From the NCBI GenBank assembly GCA_025451135.1, contig JANWKW010000109.1, positions 1-34,223 on the forward strand: a stretch of 34,223 nt of DNA, written 5' to 3'. Numbering within the stretch: position 1 is the stretch's first letter; every line of letters begins with the position of its first letter. The notes under the pieces are model-generated. The model had not been told where the DNA came from. It saw only the letters and a list, made by a program, of their open reading frames with translations, and searched no databases. Shown piece by piece: positions 16,015 to 24,512 of the stretch. Position numbers and translations under genes: made by a program. Origin of the DNA: Vulcanimicrobiia bacterium (GTDB lineage Bacteria > Vulcanimicrobiota > Vulcanimicrobiia > Vulcanimicrobiales > Vulcanimicrobiaceae).

Positions 16015-17596
16015 CGTCCTGCTGATCGCCGCCCTCGCGGTCGCGCTGATGGGGGCCGACGCGGCCGGCGACGACGGCACCGCCGCGCCCGCCGGGATCG
16101 CGCCCGCGAACACGACGCTCGCCGCCGTCATGGCCGCGCACCGCAAGGCCGTCGGCAGACTCGCGCCCGGCGTCCCCCGGACGCGGACCGAGCAGTGGAA
16201 CGTGCACCTCGAAGGTTTGGACGGCACGCAGACCTCGGCCGAAGCAGGCAAGGACGACCGGAACGACTCGACCCTCGGGCCGTTCCACCGTGCCGACGGC
16301 ACCTTCGGCGGCCGCGGCTGGCACCAGAACGAGAACGGCGAGGTCGTGCTCGAGCACGGGCTCCATCAGCTCGACGACGTCAGCGATCGTGCCGTCGCGA
16401 CGCAGTCGAAGGGCGTCACGCTGCTGGGCGCGGTCGCCGCGCCGGTAGCCGCCTACGTCGTCAAGGTCGCGCCGCCGGGCGGCCGCATCGAATACCTCTA
16501 CTACGCGCGCGACACCGGACTGCTCGTGCGCCGCGATCGGTCCGTGCGCGGTCGCCGCCGCATCACGACCTACGCGGACTTCCGCACGACCGCCGGCCTC
16601 ACCGAGGCGTGGCACGTCCACACCACCGACGGTCGTCTAGAGAACGACGGCGACTACACGATGACCGCGCTCGCGCTCGGCAAGCCGGTCGATCCCTCGC
16701 TGCTCGCCATCCCGGCCGCGAAGACGCCCGTCTCGCTCTCGGGGCCGCGCGTCTCGGTGCCGATCAAGATGATCGGCGACCGCATCATCATCCCCATCAC
16801 CATCGCCGGCCACACGGTCGATTTCCAGATGGACAGCGGCGCGAGCGGCATCGTCATCGACGACGCGATCGTCGACGCGCTCAAGCTCAAGACGTACGGT
16901 AAGGGCACGGGCGACACGGCCGGGAGTTATAGCGAAGGCTCGACGATCGTGCCGTCGATGACGTTCGGCGGCGTGACCATGACCGACGTGCAGGCGCAGA
17001 GCCTCCCGTTCACGTTCTGGTCGGACGCCAAGACGCCCGTCGCCGGCCTGATGGGCTTCGACTTCATCGACGGTGCCGTCATGCACATCGACTATCTCGA
17101 CGGCACGCTCGAGGCCATCGATCCCAAGACGTTCGTCCCGCCGGCCGGTGCGAAGGCGCTGCCGATCGCGCTCGACGACGACGTCCCGCTGGTCGACGTC
17201 GGCATCGCCAAGGCGATCGGCCATCTCTTCATCGTCGACACCGGAGCCGATCGCAGCGCGCTCTTCTCGACGTTCGTCGCGGCCCATCCGGGCGACGTCG
17301 TCGACCAGGGTCTCGGCGATCAGATGGTCGCCTCGTATCCGTTCGTCACCGACTTCAACGGCGTCGGCGGCACGGTGAAGTACCGCCCGCTCCAGGTCGG
17401 CCCGCTCACCCTCGCCGGCATCGTCTTTCCGAAGTGGCTCTTCCAAGGGACGCACGACGCGCCGGCCTTCGAGGCCGACGACTTCGACGGCCTGATCGGC
17501 CAGGACGTGCTGCGCAACTTCGACGTTTACCTCGACTACGCGCACGAGAAGATCTGGCTCGTCCCCAACGCCCGCTACAACGCCCGCTGGGGCTGA
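16004..17596 (+). CDS. Secreted retropepsin-like aspartyl protease with two intact catalytic motifs
   Basis: The product is 530 residues and paralogous to the preceding gene. Residues 1-20 form a signal peptide (LLIAALAVALMGADA). The N-terminal domain (about 30-230) carries the same EYLYYARDTGLLVRRDRSVR and YADFRTTAGLTEAWHVH pattern as its neighbour. The two protease halves have FQMDSGASGIVID (D277) and LFIVDTGADRSALF (D412), followed by GLMGFDFIDG and GLIGQDVLRNF, the hydrophobic-Gly blocks typical of retropepsin/PerP-type folds. Two Asp-Ser/Thr-Gly motifs in one chain could form the active site without dimerisation. The ATG lies 11 bases inside the upstream gene, so translation is coupled. 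Protein targets are unknown. Confidence 0.8.
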   Translation: MRRDVLLIAALAVALMGADAAGDDGTAAPAGIAPANTTLAAVMAAHRKAVGRLAPGVPRTRTEQWNVHLEGLDGTQTSAEAGKDDRNDSTLGPFHRADGTFGGRGWHQNENGEVVLEHGLHQLDDVSDRAVATQSKGVTLLGAVAAPVAAYVVKVAPPGGRIEYLYYARDTGLLVRRDRSVRGRRRITTYADFRTTAGLTEAWHVHTTDGRLENDGDYTMTALALGKPVDPSLLAIPAAKTPVSLSGPRVSVPIKMIGDRIIIPITIAGHTVDFQMDSGASGIVIDDAIVDALKLKTYGKGTGDTAGSYSEGSTIVPSMTFGGVTMTDVQAQSLPFTFWSDAKTPVAGLMGFDFIDGAVMHIDYLDGTLEAIDPKTFVPPAGAKALPIALDDDVPLVDVGIAKAIGHLFIVDTGADRSALFSTFVAAHPGDVVDQGLGDQMVASYPFVTDFNGVGGTVKYRPLQVGPLTLAGIVFPKWLFQGTHDAPAFEADDFDGLIGQDVLRNFDVYLDYAHEKIWLVPNARYNARWG

Positions 17597-17600
17597 CCCC

Positions 17601-17641
17601 TTGTCATCCCGAGCGTAGCGAAGCGAAGTCGAGGGACCGCC
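17601..17641 (+). repeat. Dispersed intergenic repeat, locus 4 (single copy)
   Basis: A full copy with the short centre (GTAGCGAAGCGAAGTCGAGG) starts 4 bases after the protease stop, between convergent genes. The following 69 bases up to the next gene hold nothing recognisable. Confidence 0.85.
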
Positions 17642-17710
17642 GCCAGCCGGCGCGTCGGCGCGCGCTCCCGCGAAGCGAGGGGAGCGAAGAACGTTCCCTC
17701 TACCCGTTCG

Positions 17711-18244
17711 TCAACGAAGAAGGGCAGCTGCGATCGATATGCCGATCGCGGCCAGCCAGCCGACCAACAGCAGACGCGTGAGGTCGTCTTCCCTCTTCTC
17801 TACCTCGCGTAACGACCGCCCCGCGACCACAAAGCCGCCGTCGGCGGTCTGACGCACGACGATCGCCGCGCGGACACCCGGCCGCGGCTGCCACGTCACC
17901 CGGTCGTCGGGCGACGTGCGAGCGCTTTGAAAGACGCCGGCCGGAGGAAGAAGCCCCGTCCCGTCGAGCGTCGCGGAACCCTCGAGCAAATTACTGCGGC
18001 GATCGTAGACGGCTAACCAGGGTGCGAGGCTTCGCGCCACGTCGACGCGTGGATAGCGCGCGCGCTCGGCGACGACCTCCTGCCGAGCGATTGCGATACT
18101 CGTCGCGGCATCTTGCGTCATCTGGATCTGCGGATCGTCGGCCGACATCCGATAATTTTGCTGGACCGCTACAGCGACCGTGCCAAACGTTGTCGTCACG
18201 ATTGCCATCGATAGAAACGCGCGTAGGATCCTCGAGCGCATCAT
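17711..18244 (-). CDS. Membrane protein with an extracytoplasmic domain between two transmembrane helices
   Basis: The product has 177 residues. One hydrophobic helix (about 9-28) is followed by about 120 residues outside the cytoplasm and a second helix at the C terminus (LLLVGWLAAIGISIAAALLR). The middle part includes AIVVRQTADGGFVVAGRSLR, after which a charged REVEKREDD segment enters the last helix. This resembles the sensor portion of a histidine kinase with no kinase attached. It could be a stand-alone sensor, or a domain left when a kinase was lost. The ATG at 18244 follows TACGGT by 5 bases, a possible leaderless start. It is convergent with the protease gene. Confidence 0.6.
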   Translation of the reverse strand: MMRSRILRAFLSMAIVTTTFGTVAVAVQQNYRMSADDPQIQMTQDAATSIAIARQEVVAERARYPRVDVARSLAPWLAVYDRRSNLLEGSATLDGTGLLPPAGVFQSARTSPDDRVTWQPRPGVRAAIVVRQTADGGFVVAGRSLREVEKREDDLTRLLLVGWLAAIGISIAAALLR

Positions 18245-18363
18245 GGCGAACCGTACCTTTGCAATACAGAGTTATTGTCTTTGTACCACAAAGCCCATCG
18301 CCAAGCAACCCGGGCAGGCCCTTTTCATCTCGAGCCCCGGCCCCTGTCATGAGCACCGGCTCC

Positions 18364-18473
18364 TTGTCATCCCGAGCGTAGCGCGAAGCACCTACATTCC
18401 GTGTCATCCCGAGCGTAGTGCGAAGCGCGTAGTCGAGGGACGAGGGACGAGGGACGAGGGACGAGGGACCGCC
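18364..18473 (+). repeat. Dispersed intergenic repeat, locus 5 (half-unit, full copy, and 7-bp expansion)
   Basis: A half-unit at 18364 and a full copy from 18391 are followed by four tandem GAGGGAC heptamers (18435-18469) before GCC. Two more degenerate TCAT half-units can be traced just upstream (18321 and 18345). The locus lies between purD (its 3' end) and the membrane-protein gene. Confidence 0.85.
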
Positions 18474-18478
18474 GAGCG

Positions 18479-19741
18479 CTACGTGCCGATATCGGTCCGG
18501 TAGGTCAGCTCCGTCGTGCCGATCTTTGCGGCGATCGTCTTGACGCTCTCGTAGGCGCGCTTCCGCGCGCTGGCCAGATCGTCGCCGACGCCGGTCACCG
18601 TCAGCACGCGTCCGCCGCCGGCCATCACCCGTCCGTTCGAGACGGCCGTGTTCCCCCAGAACGCCTGCGCGCCGTCGGGCAGCGCGACGTCGGCGTTGAG
18701 CCCGGCCAGCTCCTTCGACGACCGCGGATAGTCCGGCGTCGCCAGCACCACGCCGACGCACGTCTGCGGCGAGAGCGTCGCCAGGCTCAAGTCCATCGCG
18801 CCGTCCGCGACCGACGCCAGCAGCGCGGCGAAGTCGCCGGTCACCCGCGGCATCATCACCTGCGTCTCGGGGTCCCCGAAGCGCACGTTGAACTCGATCA
18901 CGAACGGGCCGTCCTCGGTCCACATCAAGCCGAGGTAGAGCACGCCGACGTAGGTCTCGCCCTCGGCCAACAAGCCGCGCAGCACCGGCGCGACGATGCG
19001 CTCGCGCACCACGTCCATCATGTCGTCGGGGAATCCGATCGGGGGCGAGAACGCGCCCATCCCGCCGGTGTTGGGTCCGGTATCGCCGTCGCCCGCGCGC
19101 TTGTAGTCGCACGCGCCCGCGATCGGCACCATCGCGCGCCCGTCCGAGAGCGCGAACACGCTGACCTCGCGGCCTTCCAGCCGCTTCTCGAGCAGCACGT
19201 CCGAACCGCCGCCCGGCACCTTGCCCGGCCCGTACCAATCGCGCAGCACGGCCATCGCCGCATCCGCGTCGTCGCACACGACCACGCCCTTGCCGGCCGC
19301 CAAGCCGTCGGCTTTCACCACCACCCCGTCGCGCCAGCCGTCCAGCGCCTTGCGCGCCGTCTCGAGCGAATGCACCACCGTGAAGCGCGCGGTCGGCACG
19401 CCGTGCCGCTCCATGAACCGCTTCGCGAAGATCTTGCTCGACTCGAGCCGTCCGCTCGAGCGGCTCGGCCCGAACACCCGCAGCCCGGCGTCCTTGAGCT
19501 TGTCGCAGACGCCCGACGCGATCGACACCTCGGGCCCGACCACCACCAGGTCGATGCCTTCGGCCAGCGCCCGTTCCGCCAGCGCCCGGCCGTCGGTCGG
19601 CGAGATGTCCCAGTTCGTGCCGCGCGAGGCCGTCCCGGCGTTGCCGGGCGCGGCGAAGATCGCCTCGCACGACGGCGATTGGGCCAAACGCCACGAGAGC
19701 GCATCTTCGCGCGCGCCGTTGCCGACCACGAGTATCTTCAC
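18479..19741 (-). CDS. purD: Phosphoribosylamine-glycine ligase
   Basis: PurD (EC 6.3.4.13) joins phosphoribosylamine and glycine using ATP, the step after PurF. The 420-residue ATP-grasp protein has VVVKADGLAAGKGVVV, GPNTGGMGAFSP, YVGVLYLGLM and EFNVRFGDPETQ, all standard. The N-terminal nucleotide-site motif reads GNGAREDAL where most homologues have GxGGREHAL, so Gly is Ala and His is Asp here. The start is a GTG only 4 bases after the guaA stop, so the two are surely co-translated. The stop lies next to an expanded repeat locus. Confidence 0.95.
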   Translation of the reverse strand: MKILVVGNGAREDALSWRLAQSPSCEAIFAAPGNAGTASRGTNWDISPTDGRALAERALAEGIDLVVVGPEVSIASGVCDKLKDAGLRVFGPSRSSGRLESSKIFAKRFMERHGVPTARFTVVHSLETARKALDGWRDGVVVKADGLAAGKGVVVCDDADAAMAVLRDWYGPGKVPGGGSDVLLEKRLEGREVSVFALSDGRAMVPIAGACDYKRAGDGDTGPNTGGMGAFSPPIGFPDDMMDVVRERIVAPVLRGLLAEGETYVGVLYLGLMWTEDGPFVIEFNVRFGDPETQVMMPRVTGDFAALLASVADGAMDLSLATLSPQTCVGVVLATPDYPRSSKELAGLNADVALPDGAQAFWGNTAVSNGRVMAGGGRVLTVTGVGDDLASARKRAYESVKTIAAKIGTTELTYRTDIGT

Positions 19742-19745
19742 GGTA

Positions 19746-21284
19746 CTATTCCCACTCCACCGTCGCCGGCGGTTTCGAGGTGATGTCGTAGGCGACGCGG
19801 TTCACGCCGCGCACCTCGTTGACGATGCGCGTCGAGATCCGTTCCAGCAGCGCGTGCGGCAGACGCGCCCAGTCGGCCGTCATGCCGTCCTCGCTGGTGA
19901 TCGAGCGCAACGCCACCAAATTCGCATAGGTCCGGCCGTCGCCCATCACGCCGACCGACTTGACCGGCGTCAGCACCGCGAAGTACTGCCACGGCTTGGG
20001 ATCGAGCGTCGCCGCCTCGATCTCGGCGCACACGATCGCATCCGCCTCGCGCACGACCGTCAACCGCTCCTCGGTGATGTCGCCGATGATCCGGACCGCC
20101 AGCCCCGGCCCCGGGAACGGCTGCCGCTGCACCACGTGCTCCGGCAGGCCGAGCACCCGGCCGAGTTCGCGCACTTCGTCTTTGAACAGCGAACGCAGCG
20201 GCTCGATCAGCGAGAAATCCATGTGTTCGGGCAGGCCGCCGACGTTGTGATGCGACTTGATCTTATGCCCGGCTTTGCTGTCGGGCGTCTTCGATTCGAT
20301 CACGTCCGGGTAGAGCGTCCCCTGCACCAGATACTTCACGCCCGGGATCTTGGCCGCTTCTTCTTCGAAGAGCCGGATGAATTCGTGGCCGATGATCACC
20401 CGCTTGCGCTCCGGATCCTCGACCCCGGCCAGCGCGTCGAGGAAGCGCTTGCGCGCGTCGATCGCGATCACGTTGAGGTGCAGCACGTCGCGGAACGCCG
20501 CCACCACCGACTCGGCCTCGCCCTTGCGCAGCAAGCCGTGATCGACGAACACGCAGGTCAGCTGCTCGCCGATCGCCCGCGCCACCAGCGTCGCCGCGAC
20601 CGCCGAATCGACGCCGCCCGAGAGCGCGCAGATCACCCGGTCGGAGCCGACCTTCGCCTTGATCTCGGCGGTCGCCGTCTCGACGAACGAATCCATCCGC
20701 CACGCGTTGCCGAGTCCCGCGATGCCGTGCAAGAAGTTGTCGAGCACCCGGCGGCCGCATTCCGAATGCACCACCTCGGGATGGAACTGCACGCCGTAGA
20801 TCTTGCGCCGCGCGTCGCCCATCGCGGCGACCTCGCACCGGTCCGTCGACGCCAGCTTCTCGAACCCGTCGCCGAGGCGCGTGACCGAATCGCCGTGCGA
20901 CATCCACACCCGCGTGGTCGGATCGACGCCGGCGAACAGCCCGGCGGCGCTCGCCGCCCGCAGCTCGGCCGGCCCGTACTCCGCATGGTCGAGCTTCACC
21001 AGCTCCGAGCCCAGATGGCGCGCGATCAGCTGCATCCCGTAGCAGATCCCCAGGATCGGCACGCCGCTGCTCAGCAGCGCGGGATCCACGTCGGGCGCAT
21101 CCGGCACCAGTGTCGACTCCGGGCCGCCGGATAGGATGATCGCCCCCGGCGAGCGCGCCGCCAACGTCGCCCACGGCGTGTCGAACGGCACGATCTCGCA
21201 GTAGACCCCCGCCTCGCGCACCCGCCGCGCGATCAGCTGGCTATACTGCGCCCCAAAATCGAGAACGAAGACCGTCTCAGCCAT
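19746..21284 (-). CDS. guaA: GMP synthase (glutamine-hydrolysing)
   Basis: GuaA (EC 6.3.5.2) converts XMP to GMP. The 512-residue protein has a class I glutaminase domain (residues about 4-190: GICYGMQ with C81, VQFHPEV) and an ATP pyrophosphatase domain with the SGGVDSAVAA P-loop. It ends with the dimerisation domain closing in SKPPATVEWE, as is usual. The ATG at 21284 is directly abutted by an intergenic repeat. Read on the minus strand, that repeat gives CGGGATGACAA before the ATG, so the repeat may supply a weak GGGATG ribosome site. It lies between tpx and purD. Confidence 0.97.
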   Translation of the reverse strand: MAETVFVLDFGAQYSQLIARRVREAGVYCEIVPFDTPWATLAARSPGAIILSGGPESTLVPDAPDVDPALLSSGVPILGICYGMQLIARHLGSELVKLDHAEYGPAELRAASAAGLFAGVDPTTRVWMSHGDSVTRLGDGFEKLASTDRCEVAAMGDARRKIYGVQFHPEVVHSECGRRVLDNFLHGIAGLGNAWRMDSFVETATAEIKAKVGSDRVICALSGGVDSAVAATLVARAIGEQLTCVFVDHGLLRKGEAESVVAAFRDVLHLNVIAIDARKRFLDALAGVEDPERKRVIIGHEFIRLFEEEAAKIPGVKYLVQGTLYPDVIESKTPDSKAGHKIKSHHNVGGLPEHMDFSLIEPLRSLFKDEVRELGRVLGLPEHVVQRQPFPGPGLAVRIIGDITEERLTVVREADAIVCAEIEAATLDPKPWQYFAVLTPVKSVGVMGDGRTYANLVALRSITSEDGMTADWARLPHALLERISTRIVNEVRGVNRVAYDITSKPPATVEWE

Positions 21285-21325
21285 TTGTCATCCCGAGCGT
21301 AGCGAAGCGAAGTCGAGGGACCGCC
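21285..21325 (+). repeat. Dispersed intergenic repeat, locus 6 (single copy abutting guaA start)
   Basis: A single full copy fills most of the 55-base gap between tpx and guaA and ends immediately before the guaA start codon. Its reverse strand contains TACGCT, the same hexamer seen before two other genes here. Confidence 0.85.
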
Positions 21326-21339
21326 ACCATGCTCTTGCT

Positions 21340-21864
21340 CTACGCCGCTTTGGTCGCGGCGATGGTGGCGTCGTAGTTCGGCTCGGTCGTCACTTCCGGG
21401 ACGATCTCGACGTACTTGATCGTCTTGTCCTTGCCGATCACGACGTTGGCGCGCGCCAGCAGGCCGATCTCCTTGATGCGCAGGCCGTAGGCCGTCCCGA
21501 ACTCGTGGGTCTTGAAGTCCGAGAGCATCGAAAGACCTTCCACGCCTTCGGCGCCGGCCCAGCGGCCCATCGCCATCGGCAGATCCATGCTCACGACGTA
21601 CGCCTTGGCGCCGTCGCCCAGCTCTTCGACCCGGCCGTTGAACGTCTTCGATTCCAGCGAGCAGACGCCGGTGTCGAGCGACGGCACCACGATGAGCAGC
21701 GCGTTGCGCGTGCCGCCGGCGGTCACGTCGTCGAGCGAGACCGGCTTCATGTCGCCGCCGGTCAGGTGCAGTTCGGGCGCGGCGTCGCCGACCTTGACGG
21801 TCTTCCCGACGAGCGTCATCGGATTGCCGCGCATGGTGATGACGCCGGTGACTTCTTCTGCCAT
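21340..21864 (-). CDS. tpx: Tpx-type thiol peroxidase lacking the resolving cysteine
   Basis: The product is a 174-residue cytoplasmic peroxiredoxin of the Tpx subfamily, reducing H2O2 and organic peroxides. The peroxidatic cysteine C68 is present in PSLDTGVCSLESKTFN. The partner block normally reads DLPFAxxRFCGAEG but here is DLPMAMGRWAGAEG: alanine 103 replaces the resolving cysteine, and no other cysteine exists. It should therefore work by a 1-Cys mechanism with an external reductant. GGGGAA 6 bases upstream supports ATG 21864 over the in-frame ATG at 21876. It lies between purP and guaA. Confidence 0.88.
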   Translation of the reverse strand: MAEEVTGVITMRGNPMTLVGKTVKVGDAAPELHLTGGDMKPVSLDDVTAGGTRNALLIVVPSLDTGVCSLESKTFNGRVEELGDGAKAYVVSMDLPMAMGRWAGAEGVEGLSMLSDFKTHEFGTAYGLRIKEIGLLARANVVIGKDKTIKYVEIVPEVTTEPNYDATIAATKAA

Positions 21865-21912
21865 GATGTTCCCCATTCGAGCGAAATCGAGTGTCTTCGT
21901 AGTGTAGTGGTC

Positions 21913-23067
21913 TTAGGTTAAGATCTCTTGAAGGCGGTCGGCATCGCGCGCGAACGTCACTTCCATCGCGATACGTTCTCCGACCGAGACGTCGCGTCCC
22001 CAGCGGTAGGCCGAGTATGGCGTATAACGCGTCCCGGGCGATCCCGGGATGCGCAGCGAGACGTCGTAGCACACGAACGCCTTGGGCGGTCCAGCCACGA
22101 TCACGCACTGCAGCGCGAACGGTCCGATGATGCCCGGCGGCTTGGCCGCCTTCGCCGCGGCGACGAAGCGCTCGCCCATCTCGAACGCCTTCTCCAGCGT
22201 CGACTCGGTCAAGGTCGTCGCGATGTGGCCGGCCTCTTCCAACCGCATCGGCACCGAGCGCAGCCCGTCGAACGCCGAGGGCGGCACGTTGCGGAAGCCT
22301 TCCAGGTTCGTCTGCCGGCGGGTATCGGTCCCCATCAGCTCCAGCTCGCCCAGGATCGGCGAGTAGAAGAAATTCAGATTGACCGACGGCCCGAGCGCGT
22401 ACTCCTCGATCACCGCGCCGCGCAATCCGTCCTCGGTCACCATCCCGGCGGCCAGGAGCTTCTCGGCCTGCTCGCGGTATTCGGCCGGCGACGAGCACAG
22501 GAAGAACGCCCGTTCGAACGAGATCTTCGCGTGCGGCGCTTTCACCATCACCAGCCGGTCGATCGCATCGGCCGACGGGAACTGCAGCGGATAGCGGATC
22601 CCGGCCGCTTCCATCAGGGCGTACTGGTTGTTCGCCTCGCCGCGCTCCTCGGCGCGCAGCAGCGATCGGCTGCCGAAGAACGGCACCTGCATCTTCGCTT
22701 CGATCTGGTCGTACGAGTACTGCTGGTGGAGGTACACCTCGAACGACCGGTTGGCCACGAAGATCGCGTTCTGCGCGAACAGCGCCGCCTGCACGTCGTC
22801 GTCCAGGAGGTCGGCGAACTTGTCGAGCTGATACGTCGAATCCACGCACCCGCGCGCCGGCACCGAATCGTCGCGGAAATAGTACCGCAGGTACGTCTTC
22901 TCGCGCCCCTTCTCCGTCACGATCAGATTGCGCAGCCCCTGGAGCCGCGCTCCGTAGGCCACATCCAACGCCGAATGACTGCCGATCGAGCAGAGCGCCA
23001 GGCGCGACCGATCGTAGGCGGAAAGCGCCCGGGAAACCGATTCATGCACGTCCCCCCGGTACGACAT
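21913..23067 (-). CDS. purP: PurP-type formate-dependent AICAR ligase (archaeal-type purine enzyme)
   Basis: The product has 384 residues. PurP (EC 6.3.4.23) formylates AICAR with formate and ATP in archaea, replacing the PurH transformylase of most bacteria. Seen here are SIGSHSALDVAYGARLQG near the N terminus, MQVPFFGSRSLLRAEER, the ATP-grasp region with LVMVKAPHAK, IEEYALGPSVNLNFFYSPI, GTDTRRQTNLEGFRNVP, KPPGIIGPFALQCV, and RIPGSPGTRYTPYS. The archaeal VPHGSF motif is replaced by VANRSF. The purine neighbourhood supports the assignment, although AICAR activity is inferred. The ATG at 23067 is chosen since homology starts soon after; only 10 bases separate it from a repeat locus. tpx follows after 48 bases. 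Confidence 0.82.
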   Translation of the reverse strand: MSYRGDVHESVSRALSAYDRSRLALCSIGSHSALDVAYGARLQGLRNLIVTEKGREKTYLRYYFRDDSVPARGCVDSTYQLDKFADLLDDDVQAALFAQNAIFVANRSFEVYLHQQYSYDQIEAKMQVPFFGSRSLLRAEERGEANNQYALMEAAGIRYPLQFPSADAIDRLVMVKAPHAKISFERAFFLCSSPAEYREQAEKLLAAGMVTEDGLRGAVIEEYALGPSVNLNFFYSPILGELELMGTDTRRQTNLEGFRNVPPSAFDGLRSVPMRLEEAGHIATTLTESTLEKAFEMGERFVAAAKAAKPPGIIGPFALQCVIVAGPPKAFVCYDVSLRIPGSPGTRYTPYSAYRWGRDVSVGERIAMEVTFARDADRLQEILT

Positions 23068-23077
23068 CAGGCTCGCC

Positions 23078-23124
23078 TTGTCATCCCGAGCGTAGGCGCG
23101 AAGCGCCGTAGTCGAGGGACCGCC
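23078..23124 (+). repeat. Dispersed intergenic repeat, locus 7 (copy in a divergent promoter region)
   Basis: A full copy with one extra G in the centre (CGTAGGCGCGAAGCGCCGTA) occupies more than half of the 82-base gap between the divergent purP and 8-oxoguanine deaminase genes. Promoters for either gene must use or overlap it. Confidence 0.85.
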
Positions 23125-23149
23125 ACTCGCGCCGCGAACGACGCCCGCG

Positions 23150-24505
23150 ATGGCAACCCTCCTGATCCGGAACGCCGCCCGCATCGAGACGTTCGACGAC
23201 GCCGATGCCGCCTACGACGGCGGTTCGATCTTCGTGCGCGACAACGTCATCGAGCAGATCGGCCCATCGGCCGCCCTGCCGCAGACCGCGGACCGGATCG
23301 TGGACGCGAGCGACTGCATCGTCATCCCGGGCCTAGTCAACACGCACCATCACTTCTATCAGACGCTCACGCGCAACGTGCCCGGCACCCAGGACGCCAA
23401 GCTGTTCGATTGGCTGACGACCCTCTATCCGATCTGGGCGCGCATGGACGCGGAAGCGTTCCGCAGCGCGACCGGCGTCGCGCTCGCCGAACTGCTCAAG
23501 TCCGGCTGCACGACCGCCTTCGACCACACCTACATGTGGCCCAACGGCGCCCGCGTCGACGACCAGGTCGATGTCGCGCGCGCCATGGGCGTCCGCTTCC
23601 ACGTCTCGCGCGGCTCGATGTCCGTCGGCCGTTCCAAGGGCGGCCTTCCGCCGGACTCGTGCGTCGAGGACGAAGACGCCATCCTGGCCGACTGCGAACG
23701 CGTCGTCGACGCCTTCCACGACGCCTCGCGCTACGCGATGACCCGCGTCGTGCTCGCGCCCTGTTCGCCGTTCTCGGTCTCGCCCGATCTGATGCGCCAG
23801 AGCGCCGACCTCGCGCGCCGCAAGGGCGTCCATCTGCACACCCATCTCGCCGAAACGCTCGACGAAGAACACTTCTGCCTCGAGACGTTCGGCCGCCGCC
23901 CGGTCGAACTCGCCGAAGACCTCGGCTGGGTCGGCGCCGACGTCTGGTACGCGCACATGGTGCACCCGTCGCCCGATGAGATCGGCCGCCTCGGCGCCAC
24001 CCGCACCGGCATGGCCCACTGCCCGAGTTCCAACATGCGCCTCGCCTCCGGCGTCGCCCCGATCGGCGCGATGCGCAAAGCCGGCGCACGCGTCGGCCTC
24101 GCCGTCGACGGCTCGGCATCCAATGACTCGTCGCATCTTTTGATGGAAGCGCGCCAGGCGCTCCTCGTGCAGCGCGTCCACAACCTCGATCCGGCCGCAC
24201 TCACCGCCCGCGAGGCCCTACGCATCGCGACGCGCGGCGGCGCCGAAGTCCTCGGGCGCGACGACATCGGCCACCTCGCCGTCGGCATGGCCGCCGACAT
24301 CGTCGGCTTCCGCCTCGACACCCTCGATCTGGCCGGCGGCGCCATCCACGACCCGCTCGCCGCCCTCGTCTTCTGCACGCCCCCCAACGCCGACTTCGCG
24401 ATCGTCAACGGCATCCCCAAGATCGAACACGCCGCCGTCATCGACCTCGACGTACAACAACTCGTCGCGACGCAGAATCGCATCGCAAAGCAACTGCTAG
24501 CTTGA
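23150..24505 (+). CDS. 8-oxoguanine deaminase-like amidohydrolase
   Basis: The product is a 451-residue metal-dependent amidohydrolase. The metal site is complete: NTHHHFYQT (HxH), LHTHLAET, a later histidine in VWYAHMVHP, and AVDGSASND (Asp). GLVNTHHHFYQTLTR, LPPDSCVEDE, LAPCSPFSVS, AHCPSSNMRLASG and VDGSASNDSSH are the pattern of the 8-oxoguanine deaminase group (EC 3.5.4.32), which converts 8-oxoguanine to urate and acts less well on isocytosine. The substrate assignment rests on these motifs. The product would suit the purine-oxidising functions encoded further right. No ribosome site is seen before the ATG. It is divergent from purP with a repeat between. Confidence 0.85.
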   Translation: MATLLIRNAARIETFDDADAAYDGGSIFVRDNVIEQIGPSAALPQTADRIVDASDCIVIPGLVNTHHHFYQTLTRNVPGTQDAKLFDWLTTLYPIWARMDAEAFRSATGVALAELLKSGCTTAFDHTYMWPNGARVDDQVDVARAMGVRFHVSRGSMSVGRSKGGLPPDSCVEDEDAILADCERVVDAFHDASRYAMTRVVLAPCSPFSVSPDLMRQSADLARRKGVHLHTHLAETLDEEHFCLETFGRRPVELAEDLGWVGADVWYAHMVHPSPDEIGRLGATRTGMAHCPSSNMRLASGVAPIGAMRKAGARVGLAVDGSASNDSSHLLMEARQALLVQRVHNLDPAALTAREALRIATRGGAEVLGRDDIGHLAVGMAADIVGFRLDTLDLAGGAIHDPLAALVFCTPPNADFAIVNGIPKIEHAAVIDLDVQQLVATQNRIAKQLLA

Positions 24506-24512
24506 TCCCCCC

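Noticed and set aside
11163..16025. A very long plus-strand frame crossing the hydrolase and first protease genes
   Set aside because: Its translation is almost entirely Arg/Ala/Pro low-complexity sequence, and it is a shifted reading of the two real genes.
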